Positions 50,141 through 58,667 of a stretch of DNA of 58,913 nt are shown piece by piece. Source of the DNA: Acidobacteria bacterium UBA2161. Its GTDB lineage: Bacteria; Acidobacteriota; Vicinamibacteria; Vicinamibacterales; UBA823. Every line of letters starts with the position of its first letter. The stretch's first letter is position 1. A program made the position numbers and the translations under genes. The notes under the pieces were generated by a model. It did not search any database. It saw only the letters and a list, made by a program, of their open reading frames with translations, and was not told the origin of the DNA. The stretch covers positions 1-58,913 of the forward strand of contig DCWN01000028.1 of the NCBI GenBank assembly GCA_002328835.1. The letters run 5' to 3'.

Positions 50141-51439
50141 TTATCCCCGCGCCCGCGTGAAGACCTCGCGTAGCCGCCGGGCGACCAGCACGTCCTCGCC
50201 GTCGCGCAGGTTCTGGGTCCAGACGTAGTTCCGGAAAATGATCACCCGCGGCTCTCCGTCCATCAGCTCGGCGCGGAGCGCCTGGGCGGTCAGCGGGATG
50301 ACGTTCTCGTCCCAGGTCAGCTCGATCACCCCCAGGTCGACGGTGTTCAGCGCGTAGGTGGCGGTCAGCCCGGGGATGCCCTGGAGCTCGCCGGCGACCC
50401 ACTGCGCCCTGCGGTTGACCGCCGCCCGGACGGCGGCGTGGTCCCGGGCCGCGAACCGGTCGAGTGCGACGATGAAGCCGACGATCTCCTCCTTCGCCAC
50501 CTTCATTCCGCGGCCGATCCCGTCGTTCGGCGCGTTCTGCATCCGCGCCGCTTCGATGAGGTCGGCGCGGCCGGCCAAGAGGCCGGTCGACTGCGGCCCC
50601 TGCAGCCCCTTGCCGCCGCTCATGGCGACCAGGTCGGCGCCCATGGCGATGAAACGCGTCAGGTTCTCGACCGGCGGCACGTCCGGCGCGGCGTCGATCA
50701 GGACCGGCACGCCCACCCGCTTGCCGATGTCGACCAGTTCCTGCGGCCGCATCACCTCGGGTCCCCAGTCGGTCGCCCGATGCTTCGGCACCGGCGGCCC
50801 GGACTGGCGCTGGCGCTCGACGCCGGCCGTGCCGGCGATCATCGCCGTGCGGTCTCCCAGCGCGCTCAGGAGCTGCTCGCGAGTCTCGACCTCGACGATC
50901 GTCATCCCGGCGGCCTGGAAGGCTTGAGAGTACCGCGTCCGAGACACCGACTGGATGACGCATTCCCGCCGCTCCCAGGTCGGATGCGGCAGCGCCGACA
51001 TCCGTTCACGGTCGGTTCCGGTGAGGCAGGCCGCGGCGCCCAGCAGCAGACCCGAGGCAGCGCCGGCCGACACCAGGCCGGCCTCGGCGCCCGTGACCGC
51101 CGCCACGCGGCGGCCAGCTGCCTCGATGAGGTCGGCCATGTTGACGAAGTACTCGTTCGCCTCGAGCATCGCGTCGGTCACCTCCGGCGCCAGCCGGATG
51201 CCGCTCAGCTGGGTGATGTTCGGGTGGGCGGGCAGGTGCGGCCTGATACCGAACCGCCGCGTGAAGATGTTGTCGCCGAGCTTCGCCTCGAGCGCGCTGA
51301 CGTCTGGTTGGGCCGCCGCCGCGGTGGAGCTGAATGGGGTGACCGCGCCGACACCGAGGGCGGCCGTCGCGGTGCCGAGGAACTGACGGCGGCTCACGTC
51401 GGGTCGGGTGCGGTCGCGTCGCGCTGTCTGGGATGCCAT
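50141..51439 (-). CDS. Tat-exported SelA-like PLP enzyme, single-domain paralogue
   Basis: 432-residue protein with a twin-arginine signal (DVSRRQFLGTATAALG). The PLP domain matches that of 42023-43630 segment by segment: SGIRLAPEVTDAM, VTGAEAGLVSAGAA, VLIDAAPD (Asp249), MSGGKGLQGPQSTGLLAGR (Lys277) and GRGMKVAKEEIVGF. It lacks the C-terminal beta domain of that paralogue. SelA itself acts on seryl-tRNA in the cytoplasm; export rules that out. An AGGAGATTACC ribosome-binding site precedes ATG 51439. It is divergent from the serine hydrolase at 51511 and has no RidA gene beside it. Confidence 0.86.
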   Translation of the reverse strand: MASQTARRDRTRPDVSRRQFLGTATAALGVGAVTPFSSTAAAAQPDVSALEAKLGDNIFTRRFGIRPHLPAHPNITQLSGIRLAPEVTDAMLEANEYFVNMADLIEAAGRRVAAVTGAEAGLVSAGAASGLLLGAAACLTGTDRERMSALPHPTWERRECVIQSVSRTRYSQAFQAAGMTIVEVETREQLLSALGDRTAMIAGTAGVERQRQSGPPVPKHRATDWGPEVMRPQELVDIGKRVGVPVLIDAAPDVPPVENLTRFIAMGADLVAMSGGKGLQGPQSTGLLAGRADLIEAARMQNAPNDGIGRGMKVAKEEIVGFIVALDRFAARDHAAVRAAVNRRAQWVAGELQGIPGLTATYALNTVDLGVIELTWDENVIPLTAQALRAELMDGEPRVIIFRNYVWTQNLRDGEDVLVARRLREVFTRARG

Positions 51440-51476
51440 CGGTAATCTCCTGGGGACTCGAGAAGGTTGTCGACCG

Positions 51477-51504
51477 TTGGGAAAATGGAATGGAGAATTA
51501 TAAT
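51477..51504 (+). promoter_or_regulatory. Promoter of the serine hydrolase, possibly leaderless
   Basis: TTGGGA (51477-51482), a 16-nt spacer and a perfect TATAAT (51499-51504). The ATG at 51511 is only 6 nt further, so the transcript start would fall at or next to the start codon, giving a leaderless message. No ribosome-binding site stands in the proper place. Confidence 0.6.
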
Positions 51505-51510
51505 CCGCCG

Positions 51511-52647
51511 ATGCGAGTTGATGGCTTCATTGTCTCTTGCGCCTTGACCAGCCTCGTCTTGTCGGCCTGCGGAGGGGCGCCCCCAGCCGAGCTGGCATCC
51601 GAGATTCCGGACACGAGTGACGCCGCCAGCGGCGCAGAACTCGCCGCCGATCTCGACGAACGCATTCCGGATTGGCTGGACGACGTCGGCGTCCCCGGCC
51701 TGGCCGTGGCGGTTGTGGACGGCAGCCAGATTGTCTACGACGGCGCGTTCGGCGTCGCCGACCGTGACAACGGCGCGCCGGTGACCTCCGACACCGTCTT
51801 TTCGGCCGCCTCGCTCGCGAAGCCGCTCTTCGCCTGGCGGGTCCACGAGCTGGTGCGGCTGGGCGAACTCGAGCTCGACCGTCCGCTGAGCGACTACGTC
51901 GACCGCCCCTGGGTCGACGACCCGCGCCTCGCCGAGATTACCGCGCGCCGCGTGCTCTCGCACACCTCGGGGTTTCCGAACTGGCGGCAGGGCCGCTGGG
52001 ACCCCGATCCCCAGCCGCTGACGATCGACTTTGAGCCCGGCAGCCGGTTCAGCTACTCGGGCGAGGGCTACATGTATCTCCAGGCCGCGGTGGTGGCCGT
52101 CACCGGTCACCTGCTCGAGCCGGAGATGTCCGAGACCGTCTTCACGCCGCTCGGGATGTCGGCGTCCAGCTTCCTCTGGCGCGACGACTACGACCGGAGC
52201 GCCGCGATCGGGCACGGTCGCGACGGAGACCCGCAGCCCGAGGCGCGCATCTCGGACGCCGTGCGCCGCGACCGCGTCCTCGCACCACTCGAAACCTATG
52301 CCGCTGGCGGCCTGCACGCCACGGCGTCGGACTACGCCCGTTTCCTGGTGGCCTTCATGAACGATCGACCGCGTGCAGAGACGATGCTCACCCCCACCAG
52401 CAACGTCGAGCCAGGGCTCGACTGGGGGCTCGGCTGGGGGATCGAGACCGTCGGCGACCAGCGCCTCTTCTGGCACTGGGGCGACAACGACGTCTTCAAG
52501 GCGATGACCTTCGGCGACCTCGACGCCGGCCGCGCCGTCGTCTGCCTGACCAACTCGATGGCCGGCCACGGCGCCTGCCGGCCGATCGTCGAGGCGGTCT
52601 TCCCCGGTGAGCACCCCGCGCTCGATTTTCGGATGGTGAATTACTAG
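51511..52647 (+). CDS. Serine hydrolase lipoprotein, beta-lactamase fold
   Basis: 378-residue lipoprotein (LSACGG, Cys20) of the class C beta-lactamase/esterase superfamily. Catalytic Ser101-x-x-Lys104 lies in SLAKPLF, the Tyr motif is in SYSGEGYMY, and WHWGDN stands at the third motif. LSHTSGFPNW is a second family signature. It is a separate lineage from the hydrolase at 38336-39826, with a shorter N terminus. Expected substrates are esters, D-amino-acid peptides or amides. ATG 51511 is preferred over an upstream in-frame start because the lipoprotein signal begins here and a TATAAT precedes it directly. Confidence 0.88.
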   Translation: MRVDGFIVSCALTSLVLSACGGAPPAELASEIPDTSDAASGAELAADLDERIPDWLDDVGVPGLAVAVVDGSQIVYDGAFGVADRDNGAPVTSDTVFSAASLAKPLFAWRVHELVRLGELELDRPLSDYVDRPWVDDPRLAEITARRVLSHTSGFPNWRQGRWDPDPQPLTIDFEPGSRFSYSGEGYMYLQAAVVAVTGHLLEPEMSETVFTPLGMSASSFLWRDDYDRSAAIGHGRDGDPQPEARISDAVRRDRVLAPLETYAAGGLHATASDYARFLVAFMNDRPRAETMLTPTSNVEPGLDWGLGWGIETVGDQRLFWHWGDNDVFKAMTFGDLDAGRAVVCLTNSMAGHGACRPIVEAVFPGEHPALDFRMVNY

Positions 52648-52648
52648 C

Positions 52649-53938
52649 TCAACGCGACTGGCGCAGGCCGTGCCGATCCGCGAAGTCGAGGTACTGCTGC
52701 CAGTCGTACCTCGTGACGTCGTGACCGCCCGAGCGGATGTGGTACCCGATGGTGTGCATCACTGGCTCGTCGACTGCCGGCATCGCGTCGACGCCGAGCC
52801 CGTCGGTCCCCAGGAGACGGTAGACAGGGCCCGCATGAAGCCCGGCCAGGAACTCGCCGCGCGGGTCGGCCCAGAGGTCCTCGGCCGCGCTCGCGATGTA
52901 GACCGGCCGCGGCGCAATCAAGGCCACGAGCATGTGCTGATCGACCGGCAGCGCGTCTTCGTTGCGGTCATAGCGGGTGAAATTGTCGCAGAACCAGTGC
53001 GGAAACGACGTGTTGATGCGCTCGACGGTCTCGCCGAAGCGCCGTCGGCTGAGGGCCGCACCGCCGCACCCGGAGTTGTTGGAGATCACGAGCGCGAACC
53101 GCTCGTCGAGCGCGCCGGCCCACAGCGCCGCCTTTCCGAGCCGCGAATGCCCGATGAGCGCGACGTGTCTCGCATCGAGGTCCGGATCCGTCTCGAGGTA
53201 ATCCAGCGCCCGGCTCAAGCCCCAGGCCCAGGCCGCAATGGAACCCCACTCGTCCGGACCCGGCGACGACTGGCTCGCGCCGTAGGAGAGAGGATGCACG
53301 CCGTTCTGAAACCCGTCGTCGAAATCGGGATCGATGTCGCCGTAGTAGATCGTCGCCAGTCCGTAGCCCCGGTCGAGGATCGTTTCGATCGGCCACCGAC
53401 TCGCCCGGCTGCCTCGCGACGCCTCGGTCGAGCGGTTCTCCACAACCCCGTCGCCACCGTCCCGCATCCACGACTCCGAGAGAGCGATCCCGAGATCGGG
53501 ATGCACGGCGTGGTTGCCGGCGAAGTTCAGTCCCAGAAAGGCCGGCACCGGCCGTTCGGATTCGGCGGGTACGACCAGGAGCAGATGCATCCGCGGGCCG
53601 GCCCGATCGGCGGAGAGCAACAGCGTCACCTGTGTCATGACCGCCCGCCCGCCGAGTGCCGCACGGTCGACCGAGACGACCTCGGCGTCGACCCGTGTGG
53701 GTGCTTCGGGACTGCGTCCGTAGACGTGCGTCTCGAACAGGTCGACGATCTCCGGGCGTCGCTCCGACTCCCACATCTCGGCATCGGTGACTGGCCGGCC
53801 ATCGGCCATCACGAGGGGATCGGGCAGCGTGTAGGCGGGCACCCGGACCTCGTCGTCGATGAACTGCGACGATTGAGCTGCCCCGACGGCGTGAACCGTC
53901 GCCACGACACAGAACAGCCCGACACAGGCGTGCTTCAT
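52649..53938 (-). CDS. CE15-like glucuronoyl esterase
   Basis: 429-residue exported alpha/beta hydrolase of the glucuronoyl-methylesterase (carbohydrate esterase 15) type. The nucleophile motif is GHSRLGKAALWAGA (Ser265); SNNSGCGGAALSRRRFGETV and HWFCDNFTRYDRNEDALPVD are family landmarks, as is SAAEDLWADPRG. The catalytic His is in GGHDVT near residue 406. These enzymes cleave ester links between lignin and glucuronoxylan in plant biomass. A signal peptide (VVATVHAVGAAQ) fits a secreted role. It is convergent with the serine hydrolase (1-nt gap) and 15 nt downstream of ggt. Confidence 0.85.
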   Translation of the reverse strand: MKHACVGLFCVVATVHAVGAAQSSQFIDDEVRVPAYTLPDPLVMADGRPVTDAEMWESERRPEIVDLFETHVYGRSPEAPTRVDAEVVSVDRAALGGRAVMTQVTLLLSADRAGPRMHLLLVVPAESERPVPAFLGLNFAGNHAVHPDLGIALSESWMRDGGDGVVENRSTEASRGSRASRWPIETILDRGYGLATIYYGDIDPDFDDGFQNGVHPLSYGASQSSPGPDEWGSIAAWAWGLSRALDYLETDPDLDARHVALIGHSRLGKAALWAGALDERFALVISNNSGCGGAALSRRRFGETVERINTSFPHWFCDNFTRYDRNEDALPVDQHMLVALIAPRPVYIASAAEDLWADPRGEFLAGLHAGPVYRLLGTDGLGVDAMPAVDEPVMHTIGYHIRSGGHDVTRYDWQQYLDFADRHGLRQSR

Positions 53939-53953
53939 CGGTCCCCCGACGCC

Positions 53954-55783
53954 CTAGTAGCCCACCGCGGCGCCGCCGCGCCGCGGGTCCGACCATCCGA
54001 GCATCCGTCGGTCTCCCGCCACCATGATCGCCTGGGCATCACCGATGTAGGGGTAGGCCGAGTCTGGGCTGAACCGCTCGTCGACGGTGTGGCCCATCGC
54101 GCGGAGCGCGGCCATCGTCTCCTCCGTCAGCGCACCCGGCTCGTACTGGATCCGGTCGGGCAGGTGTTGGTGATGGAGCCGCGGCGCGTTCACCGCTTCG
54201 ACGACGGTCATCTCGAAGTCGACGACGTTGCTGATGTTCTGAAACACGTTCGTGATGATGGTCGCGCCGCCGGGTGACCCGACGACGAAGAAGAGTTCTC
54301 CGGAGGGCCGCACGACGATCGTCGGCGTCATCGCGCTCAACATCCGCTTCCCCGCCTCGATCGCGTTGTTCTCTCCCTGGACGAGCCCGAACTGGTTGGG
54401 TTTCCCGGGCTGCGCGGCGAAATCGTCCATCTCGTTATTGAGCAGGAACCCGGCATCCCGCACCGTGACCTTGCTGCCGTAAAAGGAATTGATCGTCGTG
54501 GTGACGGCCACGGCGTTCCCGTCGGCATCGATGACCGAAAGATGCGTCGTCTCGGTCTCGCGTTCCGGCCGCCCAAGGCCTGGCCCGATGGCGGACGATG
54601 GCGTGGCACGCGCCATCTCGATCGACGCGCGGCGTTCGGTCCCGTACTCGGCCGAGATCATCCGATCGAGCGGCATCTCGACGAAGTCGGGATCGGCGAG
54701 ATAGGCGTTGCGGTCGGCATACGCGCGTTTCCAGGCCTCCGCCAGGAGGTGCGTGTGCTCGGTGCCGTGCCACTCCAGCGACGACAGATCGTAGCCTTCC
54801 AGAATCTTCGCCATCGCGGCGAGCGTCGCACCGCCGGACGATGTCGGCGCCATCGAAATGACCGTATGTCCCCGGTAGGAAAAGACGACCGGGTCGCGCC
54901 ACGCCGCGTCGTATCCGGCGAGATCCTCATCGGTGATGATCCCCCCGCCCCGCTCCATCTCGGCGACGATGAGCGCCGCGGTTCGACCTCGATAGAACCC
55001 GTCGCGTCCCTCGTCGCGAATCCGAGTCAACGTCGCCGCAAGGTCGGGCTGGCTGAACTGGCTCCCGAGCTCCGGAGGTGAGCCGCCCGGCAGGAACGTG
55101 GCGGCCGTCGCCTCGAACGCCCGCAGTCCATCGATCGAATGGCTGAAGGAATGGGCCTGGCGCTCCCTGATCTCGAAGCCCTCGGCCAGATCGATCGCCG
55201 GCTGGACCAGTGATGCCCATGGCAGCGATCCGTGCTCCTGGTGCGCGGTCCAGAGCCCCGCCACCGAACCCGGCACGCCCGACGCGCGGTGGCCAAGGAA
55301 CAGTCCATCCGAGAGCTCACCGTTCTCGTCGAGATACATGTCGCGATGCGCCGCCGCCGGGGCGCGCTCGCGATAGTCGAGCGCCGCGGTGCGGCCGTCC
55401 GCCAGGCGCACCACCATGAACCCGCCGCCGCCGATGTTGCCGGCTTCCGGGTTGACGACCGCGAGCGCCAACGACGTGGCCACCGCCGCATCGACGGCAT
55501 TCCCTCCGTCCCGCAGCACGTCAGCGCCGACCGCGCTGGCATACGCGTCCGTCGACACGACCATGCCGTTCTCGGCCGCGACGGGCGCGGCGTCGATGTC
55601 GAACGGCCAGTCCGACGGGAGGCGAGTGCGCCAGTCGGCGGGGGTGACCTCACCCGCCGGCGATGAGCCGGCGGGGCCGCACGCGCCCAGCGCCAGGGCG
55701 GCCAGTGCCAGCATGACGACCCAGCCGGTCGTGCGGGTGGTCGTCGTCGAGGTGCGTCTGTGTGCCGTGAATGTCGACCGCAT
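53954..55783 (-). CDS. ggt: Gamma-glutamyltransferase lipoprotein
   Basis: 609-residue gamma-glutamyltranspeptidase of the N-terminal-nucleophile class. It hydrolyses or transfers the gamma-glutamyl group of glutathione and related peptides outside the cytoplasm. The autoprocessing site with the Thr nucleophile is ETTHLSVIDADGNAVAVT; GNIGGGGFMVV and MLSAMTPTIVV with GSPGGATI are further landmarks. A lipobox LGAC (Cys35) predicts membrane anchoring, unlike the soluble E. coli enzyme. A TATACT -10-like box lies 35 nt upstream. It is divergent from the NHL-repeat gene at 55872. Confidence 0.93.
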   Translation of the reverse strand: MRSTFTAHRRTSTTTTRTTGWVVMLALAALALGACGPAGSSPAGEVTPADWRTRLPSDWPFDIDAAPVAAENGMVVSTDAYASAVGADVLRDGGNAVDAAVATSLALAVVNPEAGNIGGGGFMVVRLADGRTAALDYRERAPAAAHRDMYLDENGELSDGLFLGHRASGVPGSVAGLWTAHQEHGSLPWASLVQPAIDLAEGFEIRERQAHSFSHSIDGLRAFEATAATFLPGGSPPELGSQFSQPDLAATLTRIRDEGRDGFYRGRTAALIVAEMERGGGIITDEDLAGYDAAWRDPVVFSYRGHTVISMAPTSSGGATLAAMAKILEGYDLSSLEWHGTEHTHLLAEAWKRAYADRNAYLADPDFVEMPLDRMISAEYGTERRASIEMARATPSSAIGPGLGRPERETETTHLSVIDADGNAVAVTTTINSFYGSKVTVRDAGFLLNNEMDDFAAQPGKPNQFGLVQGENNAIEAGKRMLSAMTPTIVVRPSGELFFVVGSPGGATIITNVFQNISNVVDFEMTVVEAVNAPRLHHQHLPDRIQYEPGALTEETMAALRAMGHTVDERFSPDSAYPYIGDAQAIMVAGDRRMLGWSDPRRGGAAVGY

Positions 55784-55871
55784 GGAAAGTCTCCCGTTGT
55801 TGCCGGGTGAAGGGGGAAAGTATATCCGGGGCGGTCTGTCGCTGTAGAATCGTCTTCACGTGGAGAGAATC

Positions 55872-56978
55872 ATGCGGTCATCCATCTATACCGTTGGGGT
55901 CGTTGCCCTGGTGGGACTGTTCGCCGGGCCGGTGTCGGCTCAAGATGCCGGCCCGACCGGGCCGAGCCCCTATGACATCACCGAGGGCTGGCTGCAGCCA
56001 TTCGCGGCAGAGGGATTCGCCCTGGGTGGGAACTCGGGCGTCTTCGCCGAGTCGCCGGACCGCATCTTCGTGCTCCAGCGTGGAGAGACGCGGCTGCCGG
56101 ACCCGGTGCCGCCCGGGTTCAGTGGATTCGTCGGCTCGATTGGCATCAACGCGCTACGGGGCGAGGGCCGCACCTGGCAGCACTGCATCTTCGTCGTCGA
56201 CGGCGACGGCAAGCTCCTCGAGGTCTGGGACCAGTGGGACCATCTGTTCGCGGGCACCGACGGCCCCGGACCGCACCGGATTCGGATCAGCCCCTACGAT
56301 CCCGAGCGGCGCGTCTGGGTCGTGCACGAGACGGCGCATCAGATCTTCGTCTTCTCGAACGACGGGCGCGACCTCCTGATGACACTCGGCGAGAAGGACG
56401 TCGCGGGGCGGGACGAGACCCACTTCGGCAAGCCCCAGGACGTAGCGTTCCTGCCGGACGGCCGCATCGTCGTGGCCGACGGCTACGACAACGGGCGCGT
56501 GGTCGTCCTCGACGGCGAGGGGACCTACCTCACGGAATTCGGCGAGCGGGGGGAAGGGCCCGGCCAGTTCAACGTCGTGCACAGTCTGGCTGTCGGCCCG
56601 GACGGCCTGCTCTTCGTCGCCGACCGCGACAACCGGCGGATCCAGGTCTTCAGGCAGTCAGGCGATGCGTTCGCGCCGATCGACGAGTGGACCGGCTTCG
56701 GTCTGGCGCTCGACCTCATCGTCAGCGGGAACCATCTCTGGGTCTCCCACCTGCAGCCGCCGAGGGTCACCCAGCTCGATTTCGACGGGAACTGGCGATA
56801 CACGTGGGCGCTGCCGACCGAAGGACCGACCCGGTTCCTCGAGATGCACTCGTTCGCGGTCGACGCCGACGGCAACCTCTATGGCTCGGACAACCAGAAC
56901 GGGCGGACCCAGAAATTCGTGCCGAGAGGCGACGTCGAGCCGGCCCTGCTCGTCGGCGCACCGTACGTCCGACCGTGA
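55872..56978 (+). CDS. NHL-repeat exported protein
   Basis: 368-residue protein with a signal peptide (VGVVALVGLFAGPVSAQ) and an NHL propeller. Blades include KPQDVAFLPDGRIVVADGYD, VHSLAVGPDGLLFVADRDNR and EMHSFAVDADGNLYGSDNQN. It is related in fold to the pair at 36095 and 37264 but lacks their RCGEN-x-C motif. The start at ATG 55872 follows GGAGAG; a GTG 12 nt upstream is the alternative. It is convergent with the RraA-like gene, with a 15-nt gap. Confidence 0.83.
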   Translation: MRSSIYTVGVVALVGLFAGPVSAQDAGPTGPSPYDITEGWLQPFAAEGFALGGNSGVFAESPDRIFVLQRGETRLPDPVPPGFSGFVGSIGINALRGEGRTWQHCIFVVDGDGKLLEVWDQWDHLFAGTDGPGPHRIRISPYDPERRVWVVHETAHQIFVFSNDGRDLLMTLGEKDVAGRDETHFGKPQDVAFLPDGRIVVADGYDNGRVVVLDGEGTYLTEFGERGEGPGQFNVVHSLAVGPDGLLFVADRDNRRIQVFRQSGDAFAPIDEWTGFGLALDLIVSGNHLWVSHLQPPRVTQLDFDGNWRYTWALPTEGPTRFLEMHSFAVDADGNLYGSDNQNGRTQKFVPRGDVEPALLVGAPYVRP

Positions 56979-56993
56979 GCGCGAGCCTGCCCG

Positions 56994-57881
56994 CTAGCGC
57001 CTCGGCGTCGGTCGCCGCCTGAACTCTTCGAGCAGCGCGGGTGACAGGGGGTAGATGTCACCGAACCGGTGTTGCCCGGACCTTAGCAACTCGCGCTGAT
57101 AGTTCTCCATCGCAACCTTCTCGCGCGCCTTGGACAGGACCTCCCCGACGAGCTGCGGCGGAATGAACAGGACGCCCGAGTCGCTCGCCACGACGATGTC
57201 ACCCGGCAGCACGGTCGCCCGGCCGATCCGCACCGGAACGTTCCAGTCCACGCCCTGCCACTGGGAGACGACGGCGGTGAAGTACCTGGCGAATACCGGA
57301 AAATCGGCGAAGCCCGGATCCGACAACTCGGCGAGGTCGCGACTGCCGCCATCGACGATGGCGCCGCGGATGCCCGCGAGCTTCATGCCCAGGGCGCCCA
57401 TGTCACCGAACATATGATCGCCGGACAGCCCCCCGAGTTCGACGACGATGACATCGCCCGGTTCACCCTCGTCGGCGGCTCGGCCGTAGAAGCTGCGATT
57501 CCAGTCGCCTGCCTCGGCCAGGGTATCGAGTGCCTCGACGAGATCGGGCCGCGGCGGCAGGTGCCGCATCGTCAGGGCGCGTCCGACGACGCGCTGGCCG
57601 GGTTGGCTTGTTTCAAACCCACGCGCGTAGTTGCCCCGGTAGTCGCCGAGCGCGTCCCAGAGCGCCTCCATCTGAAGCGTCTTCAGCTCTGCTAGCTGGG
57701 CGTCGGTGACCTCCACGTCCCGCGAGGCCGCCAGCTTGTCCATGACCGGTGAAGACGCCAGGTTGTTCGCTCGTTGACCCTCACGTCGCTCATTGTCCCG
57801 GTCCTGCGCGAGTGCCGCCGATGCGATCGACAGAGCGGCGCAGACGACGAGCATCCGATTCATCTTCTTCATCTTCGGCAT
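56994..57881 (-). CDS. Exported RraA/HMG-aldolase-like protein
   Basis: 295-residue protein with a signal peptide (LVVCAALSIASAALAQ) and an RraA-like swivelling domain. GDVIVVELGG, LGMKLAGIRGAIVDGGSRDL with the catalytic-type Arg-Asp pair, and PGDIVVASDSGVLFIP are visible. Relatives are RraA (an RNase E inhibitor) and 4-hydroxy-4-methyl-2-oxoglutarate aldolases. An RNase E inhibitor makes no sense outside the cytoplasm, so the aldolase-like reading is preferred. ATG 57881 follows GGAGGGG, and a TATAAT box is at 57916-57911 on this strand, 29 nt upstream. Confidence 0.82.
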   Translation of the reverse strand: MPKMKKMNRMLVVCAALSIASAALAQDRDNERREGQRANNLASSPVMDKLAASRDVEVTDAQLAELKTLQMEALWDALGDYRGNYARGFETSQPGQRVVGRALTMRHLPPRPDLVEALDTLAEAGDWNRSFYGRAADEGEPGDVIVVELGGLSGDHMFGDMGALGMKLAGIRGAIVDGGSRDLAELSDPGFADFPVFARYFTAVVSQWQGVDWNVPVRIGRATVLPGDIVVASDSGVLFIPPQLVGEVLSKAREKVAMENYQRELLRSGQHRFGDIYPLSPALLEEFRRRPTPRR

Positions 57882-57980
57882 TGACCCCTCCACTGCCACA
57901 GGAACGAGGAATTATAGCGAGCAAAGCACTCCGGGAGAAGCTCGGATGAGCTACAGTGCCACTATCCAACAAGGAACGAC

Positions 57981-58493
57981 ATGACCCTGAAGAAGTACAT
58001 CCTTCACCAATTGCGTGAGATGCAGCGCGAGATGACGGTTGCTCTTCGCGGCCTGTCCCCTGAGCAACTTCACGCTCGTCCACCTGGCCAAGAGAATCAC
58101 ATCGCATGGATTGTGCAGCACTGCTGCATTAATGTGGATGCTTTGTTGCATCGTTCGACGACAGGCCGCTTCGCTATCTCGCACACCGACCGTTTTCTTG
58201 ATTGGCCCACTTCCCCTCCAGGAGATGGGGAGCAATTCCCTGATGCGAATGCTCTGCTCGACCGTTGGACGCATGTGACCGAAGGAGGAATTGCCGCCAT
58301 CGCATCTCTTGATGAGGCGCAGTTGCTTGGACCCGGTCAAGTGTCTGGTGAAGAACCGATCGTCCAAATTTGCCTTCGAGTGATTAACCACCAGAACGCT
58401 CATCTGCGCCAGATCTGGATGGTGCTCGGCGGCCTGCGCCTCTCCGGCAAACGGTGGCCCACTCAGGGAACGTGGTTGGCAAATGGAGATTAG
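57981..58493 (+). CDS. DinB-like protein in AT-richer segment
   Basis: 170-residue DinB/YfiT-like four-helix protein. A His in HIAWIVQHCCINVD and the C-terminal RVINHQNAHLRQIWMVLGGL supply the usual metal-binding positions. It is only distantly similar to the DinB-like protein at 23340. Codon use is markedly less GC-biased than in the rest of the window (many third-position A/T, for example around 58130-58160), suggesting recent acquisition. ATG 57981 follows AAGGAACGAC. Confidence 0.78.
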   Translation: MTLKKYILHQLREMQREMTVALRGLSPEQLHARPPGQENHIAWIVQHCCINVDALLHRSTTGRFAISHTDRFLDWPTSPPGDGEQFPDANALLDRWTHVTEGGIAAIASLDEAQLLGPGQVSGEEPIVQICLRVINHQNAHLRQIWMVLGGLRLSGKRWPTQGTWLANGD

Positions 58494-58667
58494 GCGGTCA
58501 ATTCACTAAACCCGTAACCCCTTGAAAGGCATGTGGACCGACGCAGGAGACCGCCTCGACGGCCACGGCGAGCGGCGCTTGTGGATTAGCCCACACGCGT
58601 CGAAGGCTCTGCTTCACTGCCGTTGGCCAATCACTATTCCAACCTGCCCCTAAGAAGGGAGAACCCC
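58494..58667. other. Non-coding gap in AT-richer segment
   Basis: 174 nt between the DinB-like gene and the truncated membrane-protein gene. No RNA gene or integron attC core can be identified. A minus-strand reading across it overlaps the downstream gene and looks like chance. Confidence 0.4.

Noticed and set aside
50141..51439. Assignment as genuine selenocysteine synthase SelA
   Set aside because: The Tat signal places it outside the cytoplasm, and no SelB, SelD or tRNA-Sec gene is nearby. SelA-like fold only.
52670..54277. 535-codon plus-strand frame opposite the CE15-like and ggt genes
   Set aside because: It crosses two genes encoded on the other strand and shows no family pattern.
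58494..58667. Possible integron attC site between small AT-rich genes
   Set aside because: No GTTRRRY/RYYYAAC core pair could be found, and only two small genes are present.
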